Part shown: piece after piece, positions 33,517-46,600 of the stretch
Layout: each line of letters begins with the position of its first letter
Position numbering within the stretch: position 1 is the stretch's first letter
NCBI GenBank assembly: GCA_947471745.1
Contig: CANJKZ010001041.1
Location: forward strand, 1-64,000
Reading direction: 5' to 3'
Source of the DNA: Closterium sp. Naga37s-1
Lineage: Eukaryota > Streptophyta > Zygnematophyceae > Desmidiales > Closteriaceae
Length of the DNA: 64,000 nucleotides
Translations under genes and position numbers: made by a program
Notes under the pieces: model-generated
Told to the model about the DNA's origin: nothing
Databases searched by the model: none
The model's input: the letters and a program-made list of their open reading frames with translations, nothing else

Positions 33517-34875
33517 ATGTCAGGCGCAGATTGTGGAGAGGCTGGAGAAAATCCAGTGCTTCCCTCCACCAATGTCGCTTCTACAACAACGACTGTGGAT
33601 TCAGCGCAGCTCATCTCCCGCATCAGCGCCCTGGAAAGCCACCAGCCAATAAGCATCGACGGCTCTAGCTACGCCCGACGACCTCCCGATCCTCAAGGAG
33701 CTGGGTCTGAACGATTATTTACCTTCGACAATCGCGGAGCTCAAGGTTCTGCACAAGCACAGGCACATCTCGAAATAATGGCGTCAATGCAGAGCAAGTT
33801 CCTTACAACGGCAAAATTAAGGACAACCAAGCCCTTCGACGAGAAGGACTTTTACACCTGGAGTTTCAAAATTGAACTCCTAGCCCAAGGCTCACAAATC
33901 TGGATGTACTACGACGGATCCTACGCATTCCCGGCCAACGGCTCACCTCAAGAGAAGGCGCAGTACTATAACGAGTCGTTGATGACCTTCACCGTCTCAA
34001 TCCAGAACTTAGCGACCGAAGAACAACTGAGCATCCGCCCCTTCAAGAACGAGTGGGCGCCCGCGACCGAAGAACAACTGAGCATCCGCCCCTTCAAGAA
34101 CGAGTGGGCGCCCGCGCAGCAATCCTGGGAGCACCTGCGCACCTGCCACATGGCAACAGACTCAGTGACACTCAGTCGCCTCTTCAACCAGCTAAACAAT
34201 GTCAAAATGATCCCTGGCGAGAAGGTCGGACCATACATCAACCGCTGCAGAAATCTGAGAGATCAATTCAGGAAAAGTGGCGGCAACTTTCTTGACGACA
34301 TGTTCGTCACAATCATTCTCGCTGGATTGAGCTCGGAATGGCGCCACTACAATTCGCTCCTTCGCACGCAAGGAACGCTCAACGAAACCTCCCTTTGTGC
34401 CTCGCTGCTTTCCGAACAACAGAAGATCGACCTGTACAACGAGAGAGGCAACAAGAAGGAAAAGATCGCGTTTTACGCGCAAGCGCCACCGGACAAGAAA
34501 AGACTCTTCTGCAAGTATTGCAAGAAGACAGGACACACGATTCAAGAATGCTGGAAGCTCAACGGCAACAACAATCACAGCCAGAAAGGTGGAGGAACTC
34601 ACCAGCAAGCCGCCGGAGCTCCAGCATGCAACCAGACATTGTCACCCCCGGCCGTCGCCAATACCTCTCAAGCTCCAGCGCGCATCCCTGCGAATACAAA
34701 CGACAAAGGAAAGAGCAAGGTACGAACTTGCATGGTGCGTCGGGGACCGCCTCGCCCAAACCGACACTATCGCTTCTTCGCAGATGGGAGGACATGTTTG
34801 CAGATCCACCTCAGGAGCGGCCCGAAGGTTCAGTTGAAGATGAAGAAGAGAATGATCCCACCTATGACGAACTGA
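33517..34875 (+). pseudogene. Gag of copia C
   Basis: 452 codons. Gag-like segment (TKPFDEKDFYTWSFKIELLA, GEKVGPYINRCRNLRDQF, LAGLSSEWRHYNSLL) and one CCHC zinc knuckle (CKYCKKTGHTIQEC). A 51-bp unit encoding ATEEQLSIRPFKNEWAP is present twice in tandem (34012-34113). The frame is lost at about 34730 and resumes at about 34930, so Gag and Pol are no longer continuous. Confidence 0.8.
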
Positions 34876-34980
34876 CAGTCGGTCGGATGCAGTTCGATTG
34901 GGAAGCGCTGCAGTGGATCCAAGAGTCACCACCTGCACGACGAGGAAGGGTGTTACTACGATTACGAAAACGAACATGAC

Positions 34981-36600
34981 ATGGAGCATCACATCACTCT
35001 GAAACTCGCGAACCTTCCCAAGGCAAAGAAAGAGGTAAAAAAATGTTACCTGGACAGTTGCTGTGGCCAACACATGGTGTCGGCGAGCATCTTCATCCTC
35101 AACGAGGTCGAAATCACCGTCACTAACAGTCATACGATCTATGCCAGGAGCCGCGGACAGATCCAGCTGGAATCACACGACACCGGTTACTGCATCCACA
35201 TCAGCGACGTCCTCGTCGTTCCCGAGCTTCAGTACGACCTCCTGTCCCTGGACCAGCTGATGAAGTGTGGCATCGCGCTGCAAACAACAGAAAACGAGCT
35301 TCACTTAATATATGATGGGATCTTTATCGGAAAAGCAACAAGCGAGGGAGGATTGTTCGTGCTTGACTTCGAATCGCCCAAGACCTCTGGCGACAACCAC
35401 CACATCATTGTCCTCGATCCCCCCGGCCACCCGTCACCACCAACATGGAGCCATCCAGAAGACACCAATTATCAACGACCCGGCCTCGATGGAACCTTCC
35501 GCGCTCTTGCCGTACCCGTTGCTTCGACCACGAACCCTGCAGTCACAGGACCACAAGTGGTGGAAGAAGAAGAAGAAATTACATCGGAAGCAGCAACCAC
35601 GGAAGTCGGAGGATTTGCACGAGCAATCTGGCCCCGCATTCAACATCCTACCGATTGGAACTCAACCGAAGGCTGGGACGCGGTGGACGCTCACTGGGTC
35701 ATGGAAAACACCGCACTGGGAGAAGCCGCTGCAGCTGAAACAGGATGGAGAAACGTCACCGAAGGACCTGCAGCAGAAGAAGCAGAAGCAGCAGAGGAAC
35801 CAGAAATCACTGAGGAGGCACCAGGAGCAGAAGAAGAAGAGTCACTAACGGAGTACGGCCCTCACCTCATTCCCATCACAACAGACGGCAGGGATTACCT
35901 CCGCATCGAGACAAGGGGAGCGGCGATCGGCGACACACACTTCGAGGAAGGAGAAGTTACGCAGCTAGAAGATCGTCGCCCGCGAGTCACACCAACACCT
36001 CCTGAAGGACCACTAGAGCTACCCGTGACGATCGACACCTCCACCATCAGCGACACCAGCGGGACATACCACGGCGCGACACTCCAAGAAGCAGCAGTTC
36101 AAGTCACTGTATCCGATGAACCTGCGGAACAAGTTGGGAAGGAGACCGCAGAAACAATATTAGCACGGGAGAAGGAACTCTACGCAGGCACAAAGGGATA
36201 TCGCACCGACGGGGACATCTGGCACCAACGATTCGGGCACCCATCAATTGAAGTGCTCAACAACTGCATCAACGCAAACATTTTTGCGGCAGACGCACTA
36301 TTGCTGCCAGATGGAAAGCTACTCAAACCGAGAACCGACTTACCCAACTGCATCGTCTGTCCGACGGCCGCGCTACGTCACACGCCCTTCACCGAGAAGA
36401 TACCGGGAGCCGAACGTTACAAGCCGCTCGAGAAGGTCTACAGCGACTTCCTGGTGCTTACGGCAAAAGGAGTTGGAGGAGAACAGTATACGCTTACCTT
36501 CATCGTCGCCGGCACAAGCTTCGTATGGGCCGTAAATGTCAATAACCGCTATCTCGCCTACCAGTGCTTTGAATTCTGGCTCAGCATGGCGGAGACCTAG
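34981..36600 (+). pseudogene. Protease and first part of integrase, copia C
   Basis: 539 codons. Protease active-site region reads CYLDSCCGQHMVS (expected DSGA-like, here DSCC). Then comes an acidic, low-complexity block of roughly 250 residues (VVEEEEEITSEAATTEVGG and similar), followed by the pre-integrase zinc region (IWHQRFGHPSIEVL, NCIVCPTAAL) and the beginning of the integrase core (YSDFLVLTAKGVGG). Ends at a stop at 36598 inside the integrase. Confidence 0.8.
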
Positions 36601-37134
36601 AGCGAAGGACAGACGCTAAAGGCATTTCAAACAAATGGAGCCCTGGAGTACCAGACCGAGGAGTTCAAAACCCTCTGCAAACTGAAGGGCATCCACAGGA
36701 TGATTTCCCTCCCCTACGCTCACGAGCAGCAAGGGTTGGCGGAGCGAACCAACAGGAGCCTCGTGACAAAAATGTGAAACCTCATGAAGCAGTCAGCTAT
36801 GCCAACCAAATATTGGCCCTTCGCGATGGCGCATGCAGTTCGGCTGCATAACATGCTTTCTTCGAAAGCACTACCCAACAACACCTCACCCTTCAAGGAA
36901 TGGACTGGCAAACACCCCGACACACGCATGCTGCAGATATTCGGGTGCATGGTACAGTACCGCCCCCACACTGCCCGGACCGGAAAATTTGAAGACCGCG
37001 CTCGGTGGGGTATTCACCTCGGAATTGAATCCGAATACCACGCCTGGACAATCTTGGACTTTGCCACCCACCAGCTCACGCGTTCACGTGAGTGCATCTT
37101 CTACGAAAGACTGACCCTGCCACTGTACCGATAG
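36601..37134 (+). pseudogene. Integrase remainder, copia C
   Basis: In the same frame after one stop: KAFQTNGALEYQTEEFKTLC, AHEQQGLAERTNRSLVTKM, another stop at 36776, then KYWPFAMAHAVRLHNMLS. It retains the QQGLAERTNR box with the catalytic Glu but is interrupted by two stops. Confidence 0.75.
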
Positions 37135-37192
37135 CACCGCACTGCACAAAACGCACCGGACAACATTTTCCAAGGGCGGCACGGCTACGCTA

Positions 37193-39123
37193 ATGACGAG
37201 GATGATGTCGACGTGGCAGGAGAACAGCCAAACGAGGCAACTGGGGAAGAGGCACCCTTCATACCCGCTATGGAGGAGTTCGGGACAACAACTTTCTTCC
37301 CAACGGAAATTGATCAACACGAAGCAGTACAGGGACAGCACGATTATGCAAGTGCAGAAATACACTCACCCATGGACGAAGACCCAGCTCGCAACTCTTC
37401 TCGCGACACCGTTCGCGACATCCCTGGGGACGACGACGACGTGGTTGAAGTTACCAACGCAGCTGAATCCAACCTCACAAGCCTTCGCATCCTCGGACTC
37501 GCTGTCGCCGTTCGGGGTAACCACCAGCTGGTCGAGCCCACCACCGTTCGCCAGGCTCTTAGCGGGCCCGATGCTGAGAAGTCGAGAGCCGCCATGGCCG
37601 CAGAAGTTGCTGCACTACAGCGGCGTGGCACCTGGAAGCTGGTACCATGACGACACGCAAAGGGGAGAAAGATTCTCACAGGGAAGTGGGTCTTTAGAAT
37701 CAAAACACTGGCGGACGGGATCGTTGACAAGTACAAAGTACGCTGGGTCGTCCGCGGCTTCGAACAGACCCAGTTCGTGGACTACGACAAGACATTTGCC
37801 CCTGTTGGCCATCACACCTCTGTCCGCATCCTCCTCTGCGTTGCAGCCGTGAAACAGCGTCCACTACGGAAAATCGACGTGTCAAACGCATTCCTCTACA
37901 AGATCGTTGACGCCATAACCTACGTCGAGGAGCCACACGCTTTCGAGGAAAACGGCGACGCCATCTGCCTTCTCCAGAAGTCCCTATACGGCATCAAGCA
38001 GGCGCCACGCCTATGGCAGCAGTACCTCCACACCGTACTCATCGAGCTCGGCTTCCAATAGCTTCCCCACGATCAGGGGATGTACCGTCTTGAGTCCCGC
38101 GGCATCTTCATCCTACTCGTCGCCTACGTGGACGACTTACTCTACACTGGGGACAACACGGAGCTGCTTGATTGCTGCGAACGCGACATCAAAGAGAAGC
38201 TCAAAGTGACCATCGATCACGATGTCACTCAATTCCTTGGCCTCAACGTTACTCAGACCGCCGAGACAATCCACCTCTCCGCCGCGAAATTCGCCGACAC
38301 CCTTGCCAAGAAATTCGGCATCGCTCCCGTTGGCATTACCACCCAATTCCGCACTCCTCCGCCTAACCACGAGCCCGACACCGCCCCTCTCTCCCCGGCC
38401 GACCATCGTCTCTATCAGCGGCAGCTCGGATGTCTACTGTTCGTTGCCGTTACATGCCGCCCGGACCTATCCTACATCGCCAGCCAGCTCGCCCAGTATC
38501 TGCGCCGACCTGAAGGGGAGAATATGGCGGACCTGCGACGTGCTCTACGGTACTTTGTCCCTACACCCAATATCGGCCTTACCTATACGGCGAATCTAAC
38601 GGCTACCCTACAACTCACCGGTTACGTGGATGCTGATCACGCTGGGGACGCAGACAACAGAAGGTCCCGCGCAGGCTTTATTTTCAAACTCAATTCTGCA
38701 GGAACCATCTCCTGGAACTCACAGAAGCAAGAGCTCATCGCCCTTTCGTCAGCAAAAGCAGAATTTATCTCAGGAAGCGCAGCAGTTCGTGAAGGACTCT
38801 ACCTTACGGGGCTCCTACAGGAAACGAAGACGGCGATGAACGGATCTTTCAAGTTACTGTGCGACAACCAGAGCGCGATCAAGATCGCGAACAAAACCGG
38901 CTTCGTCAACCGCACGAAACACATCGCCTTGCGTTACTTCTTCGTCAAGGACGAAATCGTCAAGGACGAAATCGTCAAAGGGAAGGTCCAGCTCACCTAT
39001 TGCCCAACTGGCGAAATGGCAGCTGATTTTCTGACGAAGAAACTGCCACGTCAGAAATTCCAGTACTGCTCGGACCTGTGCGGAGTCGTCCTAAAGAGCC
39101 ACGTGGCGCACCTCCAGGAATGA
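37193..39123 (+). pseudogene. RT and RNase H of copia C
   Basis: Pieces: 37213-37650 (linker and AMAAEVAALQRRGTWKLVP), about 37680-38061 (WVFRIKTLADGIVDKYKVRW, KIDVSNAFLYKIVDAITYVE, LYGIKQAPRLWQQYL), and 38080-39123 (FILLVAYVDDLLYTGDN with the catalytic YVDD, CRPDLSYIASQLAQYLRRPE, then RNase H YVDADHAGDADNRRSRAGF, and TKHIALRYFFVKDEI). The pieces are separated by stops or small shifts at 37648 and 38059. KDEIV is tandemly repeated at about 38950. Confidence 0.85.
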
Positions 39124-39130
39124 AGGGGAG

Positions 39131-39584
39131 TGTTGGAGTATGAAGGGAATCAAGTTAGCATTCCCGTAGGTGCAGCTGTATCGCACCCGTCACTTTCGAA
39201 GCAGCGTATTGGATCAGCCTGTAACATGGGCAGGAAGGTCAACAGTCGCAAAGTCAACTGTCGCGACTGTTGACCATCTCGACCGATTGACTCACCATCG
39301 ACGAATGGCAACAGGCGTAACCGTCTGTACGGTTACACGCAGCGACTCGGTAACAAGCAAGAAGAGCAATAGTCAGTCACTGTAGAACTGCTTGTAAAAC
39401 AGTTAGAATAAGGGAATGAACTCCTCAAAGTACATGGCTAGATAGGATTATTTATTTGTGTGTAATCTATGCTTTAATCAACTTTGTCATTTACATCCAC
39501 TATGCACAAGGTTCTTACAACAAGTCTTCCGCTACCAACTCTCTAAGGCAATTCTTATCCTATCCAAGGATCCTTTCTCTAACA
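39131..39584 (+). repeat. 3' LTR of copia C
   Basis: 454 bp, TGTTGGAG...CTCTAACA, preceded by GGAATGAAGGGGAG as polypurine tract. Confidence 0.92.
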
Positions 39585-39900
39585 GGAATGACGCGAAGGG
39601 TCGCACGGTTACGGGGCATCTGGACCGTCAGGGCAGACAGCATCAGGCAGCAGTAGTGGCGAGGATTCAGCCCGAGCAGTTCGTAACAGTCTGGAGTCGC
39701 ACGGTTGGGTTTCGTTGTAATAAGGGAATGTACCCCTTAGAGTACATGGCTAATTAGGTCTTTTCGTATTCCACCTTGTACTCTTATTTCTACGTTTGTA
39801 TTTGCATGTTTTAGATCATCTCAATCATTTTACATTCACTCTGATTTGAGGTCAAGGGCTTACCACTACCACACTCTGTGCGAACCTTCCCGAGGTGATC
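39585..39900 (+). repeat. Remnant of a second, related copia LTR
   Basis: Shares the ordered landmarks of the copia C LTR (AATAAGGGAATG, AGTACATGGCTA, later CACTCTG and AAGGGCTTACCA) but is strongly diverged. It abuts the 3' LTR directly. Between 39901 and 40139 I see nothing apart from an A12 run near 40100. Confidence 0.55.
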
Positions 39901-40139
39901 CTAGGGGCGATCTAACTTGTGATCGCAGCAACTTACAAATGGAACTTATGTTGACAAGGATATACCGTACGGTACCTCCAACAAGACATCCGTCCTCAAT
40001 TTGACGCCACCCGAGCCATGTAAGTATGCACACTTATTACGATCCGAGGGTGCGGTGGGATATACGGTAATGTAGACGCACAGCAAAGCTAGAACCTGTT
40101 AAAAAAAAAAAACAGGCTAATATTTTATATTAAATGCCT

Positions 40140-40600
40140 ATGGTGGTTCAGCTGCACGTCCCTGTAGTGTTGAGACGGAGGGGGTATCGGCTGCAGGGAC
40201 GGCAGAGGATATTACTGCAGTCGACATGTACACAGGAGGCAGAGGGGGGGATCGTTTCCTTATAGCCACAGCAGGATGGGAAAGCTAGAAGTCTTGGGTC
40301 CACAACAGGGAGTCCAGTCAGTGTTGTGCATGAACTGGGTGCAATATGCCCCCCCCAGCGGATGGGGGTGGCGGTGCTGCTGCTGGTGCTGCTTGTGGTG
40401 GTGATTACATGTACACGGGAGGTAAGGGAGGGGAGGATTTTCTCACAGCCACAGCAGCGTGGGAAAGCGAGAAGTCTCTAGCCCACGACATGGGGGTCCA
40501 GTCAGTGTCGTGGATAAACTGCGTGCACGAACGGATAGCTCTCGTGTTGAGCGCCCGGTAGTGATTCAAATGGACGTCCCTCACGTGTAGGTCCCTGTGG
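40140..40600 (-). pseudogene. Two decayed copies of the GALS-like terminal exon
   Basis: The nearer copy (about 40410-40590) reads HYRALNTRAIRSCTQFIHDT then WARDFSLSHAAVAVRK, as in the intact exon at 40661-41107. A second, more decayed copy is at about 40140-40345. Confidence 0.85.
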
Positions 40601-40660
40601 TGCTGAGAATGAAGGGAGTCAGCTGCAGGGATGGCAGAGGCTATTACGGCAGTCTACTGT

Positions 40661-43600
40661 CTACATGTATGCAGGAGGCAGAGGGGGACATCTCTTCCTT
40701 ATAGCCACAGCAGCATGCGACAGGGAGAAGTCTCTAGCCCACGACACAGGAGTCCAGTCAGTGTCGTGGATAAATTGCGTGCACGAACGGATAGCTCTCG
40801 TGTTGAGCGCCCGGTAGTGATTCAAATGCACGTCCCTAACATGCATGTCTACCCCGGGCATGCGTGCCGGAGGGAGAGGAGCCGCAGGCGAGGGATTGCC
40901 TGCCGGGATAGTCGAATCGGTGGTGTTGGCGGTGGTGGAATTGTTGATGGTACTGGCGGTGCTGTTTGGAGTGGTGGCGGCGCTGCTGCTGGTGGCGCTG
41001 CTGCTGGTGGCGGTGCTGCTGGTGGTGGTTGTGTTGTTGGAGAGCAATAGGACAGGTAGGCCTGCTGTTGGGGCTGGAAGTGGCCACGTTTTGGCCACTG
41101 CATGAATCTGGAGGTCAGCGTGGTGATGTGGGGGGGTGGAAAAGAAAGGAAAGGGGCTTGAGAATGCTCTGAATGCATGCGGTATAGCACCCCACACACC
41201 ACCCCTGTTGACCCACTCACCCCGAACAGCTTGACTTCCTTGGGATCCGCCATCAAACCCAAGGCACAAGTCTCAGTACTCGTGGCGCCACACAGTGCAT
41301 ATCTGCCTTGCGGAATGTCATCCTCTCTAATCGTCTCCCTTCCAGACAACAACCAAGCAACCCCTGTTCACTCATCCCAAACAGCTTGACCTTTCTTGGA
41401 TCCGCAACGTATTTCCGATGCCCATCGAAACCCAGGCACATATCTCGCGACTCGTATCGCTTGGGCGCCACACAGTGCACGTCGGCCTGGCGGAATATCA
41501 TCCTCTCCACCTCCCAGCTGGCTCCCTCCCACACATCCGTAACAGGACCCAGTTGACTCACTCACCCGAACAGCTTGACCCTTCTTGGATCAGCCACATA
41601 TTTCCGGTGCCCATCGAACCCCAGGCACATGTCTCTTGACTCGTAGCGCTTCGGTGCCACACAGTGAACGTCAGCCTGGCGGAAAATCATCCTCTCCACT
41701 TCCCAGTGAGGGGGTTGCCACACAGTGCACGTCAGCCTGTCTACCTTCCAGACAGACAGATGTTCCAAAGATTGCCCTGCCCTTTTCCACTCACCCCGAA
41801 TAGCTTGACCTTCCTCGGGTCGGCAACATACTTCCTGTGCCCATCGAACCCCAGGCACATGTCGCGGGACTCGTAGCGCTTGGGCGCCACACAGTGCACG
41901 TCGGCCTGGCGGAAAATCATCCTCTCCACCTCCCAGCGGGGGGGCGATGAGGCAGAGACGTTCATGGAGTGCGAGCACTTGTCCGTGTAAAAGTAGAGAC
42001 TCCCAAATGACACGTAGGCCGCTTGCTGCGTGGGGAACAGGGGAACGGGGGAGGGGAAGGGGGCAAAAGAGGTATGGGTTGCTTTGGTTACACCAGTACC
42101 TGCCACGTTCATAGAGTGCGAGCACTTGTCGGTGTAAAAATAGAGACTGCCGAATGACACATAGGCTGCTTCCTGCAAAGAGGAGGGCGGGTATAAGAGG
42201 GATGGGATGGGATAGTTGCCCCAATAGCGGAGACGTTCAGGGAGTGCGAGCACTTGTCGGTGTAGAAATAGAGACTGCCGAATGACACATAGGCAGCTTG
42301 CTGCGTATGGGAGGGAGGGAGAAAGTGAGAAATGGGGAGGAGAAGAGAGGCCGCACAAGAGAGGAGTCGAGGAGCAGCCGCTGATGATTCAGGCAGAGCA
42401 CTCTTCTCTTGGAAGAGGGCGCTGATGAGACACCATGAAAGACAATCATCCTGGCACAAGTGCCCAGGGTTTAGAAAGACCACCCACCGGGAGCAGGCGG
42501 TAAAGATTCAAAGGGAGAGCATCGGACGCACCTCATAGCGAGTGAGTGCGGTGATGAGGGAAGAGCCGAGGGGCTGTGAGACATAGAGGTACTCGTCCAA
42601 GCCCAGGAAGAGCACCCATCGGGAGGTGAAGAGCGAGCGAGCGAGTTGATAGGAAGCACACTGACCTCGTAGCGAGCGAGTGCGGTGATGAGGGACGACC
42701 TCAGGGGCTGCGAGAAGTAAAGATACTCATCCAAGTCGAGGAAGAGCACCCATCGGGAGTAGGACTCACATCGTAGAGAGTGAGTGCGGTGATGAGGGAC
42801 GAGCCCAACGGTTGTGAGACATAGAGGTACTCGTCCAAGCCCAGGAAGAGCACCCAGCGAGAGGTGAGGTAATGGCAAACACTAAGTGGACGCACATCAG
42901 ACTCACCTCGTAGTGCGCGAGCGCGGTGATGAGAGAAGAGCCGAGGGGCTGTGAGACGTAGAGGTACTCGTCCAAGTCCAGAAAGAGGACCCATCGAGAG
43001 GTGAAGAGAGAACGGTAGGCGCAGTCGTTCACCACTAGGACCTAGTTGAAGGGCGGGGAGAGGAGGGAAGAGAAGGTGGTGAGAAGAGGCAGATAGGTGC
43101 AGGAGAATCTGGAGGACGGTGAGACATAGAGATACTCGTCCAAGACCAGGAAAGAGCACCCAGCGGGAGGTGAAGAGAGAGCGATAGGCACAGTCGTTGA
43201 CCACTAGGACCTAGTTGAAGGGCGGGGAGAGGGAGGGGAGGGGAGCAGGCGGAGGGAGAGATAGGCACAGAAGAAGCTGTCACCGAATATGCACGGTTGT
43301 GCATATAAGGTGCCAGTTATGTTGAGGTGTAGTTCTGGTGTAGCAATGTTGAGTATGCACTTTCGAGGATAGGTAGTTGGGGGACCAGGGAAGTTGATGC
43401 GAGGTTGGTAGGAGAGCACCAAGGGGGAAATCCACGCGACCAATGTGAATGAACCAACCCAGGCTCGAGCCGCACATTGAGAAATGCACGGTTCGAGCAT
43501 GGGCCAGGTAAATTCACTCTCTCACACACCCCAATGCTTTCCGCTTGTTATCCTTTCGTATAGTGGAACGTTGTTATCCTTTCGGAGAGTGGCTGAGGCA

Positions 43601-46600
43601 ACAGAAGGAACTGAGAAGAAGAAGAGAACCAGAAGGAAGGCAAATGACTGGCAGAGCTGTTTCTCCGACAGCTGTCACCGAATATGCACGGTTGTGCATA
43701 TAAGGTGCCAGTTATGTTGAGGTGTAGTTCTGGTGTAGCAATGTTGAGTATGCACTTTCGAGGATAGGTAGTTGGGGGACCAGGGAAGTTGACGCGAGGT
43801 TGGTAGGAGAGCACCAAGGGGGAAATCCACGCGACCAATGTGAATGAACCAACCCAGGCTCGAGCCGCACATTGAGAAATGCACGGTTCGAGCCTGGGCC
43901 AGGTAAATTCACTCTCTCACACACCCCGATGCTTTCCGCTTGTTATCCTTTCGTATAGTGGAACGTTGTTACCTTACCTTTGCAGCTAGGTGGCACACCA
44001 CTCAGGGAGGACCCGTGGGGGTGAGAGCTTTATTCTTTCATAACAAGCGGAAAGGTGCGCGTACAAGCATGGATGTGTACAAGCATGGATGCGTTATGGC
44101 AGGAATTATGGTCGCCGTGAGGATGATCGCTCGCGGCGCGAACGCTCACGTGAGCGCGGGCGTTCGTTGGAGAGGTCGCCGCGGAGGCCTGAGCGCTCGC
44201 CGCGGAGGCCGGCCTTTCGCGCAGATCTGGTCCCTCTCGCGCCAGATCGCCGGGGAGAAGGAGCCGAGCGAGAAGGAAGAGGCGGATCTGAGTCCGCCAG
44301 GATGGGAAGTGACCCGTGGCGGACGGATGCGCGCCACGGAGCTGGTGACGATCATGGGTATCGCCAGGACACGGGAGCGTATCGCTCGCCGGAAGATGGT
44401 TACCGCCGTCGCGAAGATCGGAGTCGCGGGCGTGGCCTGGAGGAATTATTCTCTGGTCGGCAGGGAGACCTCGATGTTGACGGAGAGGACGAGGCCGACA
44501 CGGCGAATAAGGCGCAGGAAACGAATCGCGAAGGCGAGGCGAAGGGCGATGACGAAGCCCAGGAGGAAGGCGCAGGCGAGCAGCGCGATATGCCCGCTGG
44601 AGTCAAGGAGGCCGATCCGACGCAGGCGGGCGTGGCGGCGGAGCCAAGCGCGGTGAAGGCGGACGGAAAGAATGGTGCTCGGAACCAGCCGCGCGACGAA
44701 GAGAAGAACGACGGCGGGAGGCGTAGCAGTGGCTCGCGCTCACCGGATTCGCGTCAGCAGAGTGACGAGAAACGCGGAGGCGAGGTGCGCGTGTCCGATC
44801 TGCGGCAGCACCGTGATGTAGGGCGCGGCGACGGCGTGCGCTCGCCAGGCCCACGGCAGCACCGGGACGGGGGGCACGCTGGCAGCGCACGCTCGCCAGA
44901 TCCGCGACAGCCGCTTGAAGGGAGGCGCGGAGGCAGTTACCGCTCGCCAGATCCGCGGCCGCTGCGTGACGAGAGGCGCGGAGGCGGCTACCGCTCGCCA
45001 GATCCGCGGCCGCTGCATGACGAGAGGCGCGGAGGCGGCTACCGCTCGCCAGATCCGCGGCAGCGCCGTGACGGAGGGCGCGGAGGCAGTACGCACTCGC
45101 CAGATCCGCGGAGGTATCACGGCGGGAGGAGCGGAGGGGGCTCGCGCTCACCAGATCCGCATCCCTATCGTGATGGGAGACGCGGAGGTGGCTATCGCTC
45201 GCCTGACACGCAACGGCACCATGGAGAGAGGTGGGGAGGCGAGGCTCGCTCGCCGGATTGGCGCCAGCAACATGAGGAAAGCCGGGGAGGCGGATACCGC
45301 TCGCCGCAGCGGCAGCGAAGCAGGGATGGAAGGCGGGGCGGTGGGTCTCGCTCGCCTGGTCGGTATCGGCAGCGTGACGAAAGACGTGCCGGTGAAGGAG
45401 GACAGGATCAACGCGGCAGCAGAGCGGGAGGCAGCGGGCTGATGCACAGCTTGGAGCGAGCCAGAGAGGCAAGAGAAGGAATGCAGCGGGCGAGAGAGAG
45501 AGGAGCACCAGGGAGATCGGCAGGAGGGCCAAGCGAGATGTGGGGGGAAGGTCGGGGAAACACAACCATGGCCACGAGGGTGGAAGTGCCAGCGCGCTTC
45601 TCAGGAGATCAGCGCTTGGGGCCCACGCTCAAGAACTACTTGATGCAAGTGGGGAATGTGCGGTACAGATGTGAGAGGAGCGGCATGGACTCGGTGGACT
45701 TCTTCCTGAGTCTGCCGAATACACTGGAAGGGGAGGCAGAGACATTATACAGGATGAAGATGGATGAGCTACTGGAGAGGGCAGGGAGGTACGGGGAAGA
45801 CCCAACGGAAGCATTCCTGAAACGGCTGCAGTGGCAGTTCCCAGGGCACACCGCGGAGAAGATAAGGGAATTCCAGGATTTCAGGAAGGGGCGGGGTGAG
45901 TCGTTGCTTACCTACTACAACCGGCTGGTCAACCTGGCGGAGGATGTGACATGCGCCGACATGGGACTACTTGTGAGCAAATTCATGGACGGGCTGGAGG
46001 GTACTTTGGGGAGCGGGCTGCAGATGAAGGTGTACGAGATGGGGGCAGATACAACGCTAGACGAAGTGTTTGAGATGGCAGAGAAAATGGAGCTGGCACA
46101 GAGGAAATATGAAGCATATCGGCCCCGACCAGCGGAGCGAGGCAGGGGACCAACGTGGGCAGCAGCCATGATACCAGAAGAGAAGGACAGGGCAACGATT
46201 AGAGGGGAGAACAGGCCAGACACGCGGACGTGCCACAGATGCGGGCAGCCGGGACACCTTCGCAGGGACTGCAAGAACTGCGACTCCTGCGGCAAACCAG
46301 GACACCGGCGGCGGGAATGTCCAACGGCGCCGAAGTGTGAAATCTGTGGGAAGGGAGGGCACGCAGCAAAGGATTGCTACCAGCGAGAGGGAGCGACGAA
46401 GAAGACGCCAGAAGATCTGGAGAAGCAGATCAGCAGGCTGCAAGCACAGCTGCAGGCCATGGGACCACGACGCGAAGCGGAGGCGGGAATGTACGCCAGA
46501 GATGAGGAGGAGGAAGATGTGGAGCAGGAAGAGAAGGCAGCGCTCATGGCTTGGGGAGGAAGAGAAGAGGATGAGGAAGAGTATGAGGAACAACCAGCTT

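Larger units (their letters stand above)
32965..39584 (+). mobile_element. Ty1/copia LTR retrotransposon C, degenerate
   Basis: LTRs 32965-33422 and 39131-39584 (TGTTGGAG start, CTCTAACA end), PBS TGGTATGAGAGC at 33423, and copia order of domains. Internal stops and frameshifts lie in integrase, RT and the gag/protease border. No target duplication: the left flank is ATAAT, the right flank GGAAT. A related LTR remnant adjoins on the right, so the right end may derive from recombination between elements. Confidence 0.92.

Noticed and set aside
43278-43670. Solo LTR next to a separate gypsy element
   Set aside because: It would need its own target duplication; only two bases separate it from the next block, so one rearranged element is the simpler reading, though not proven.
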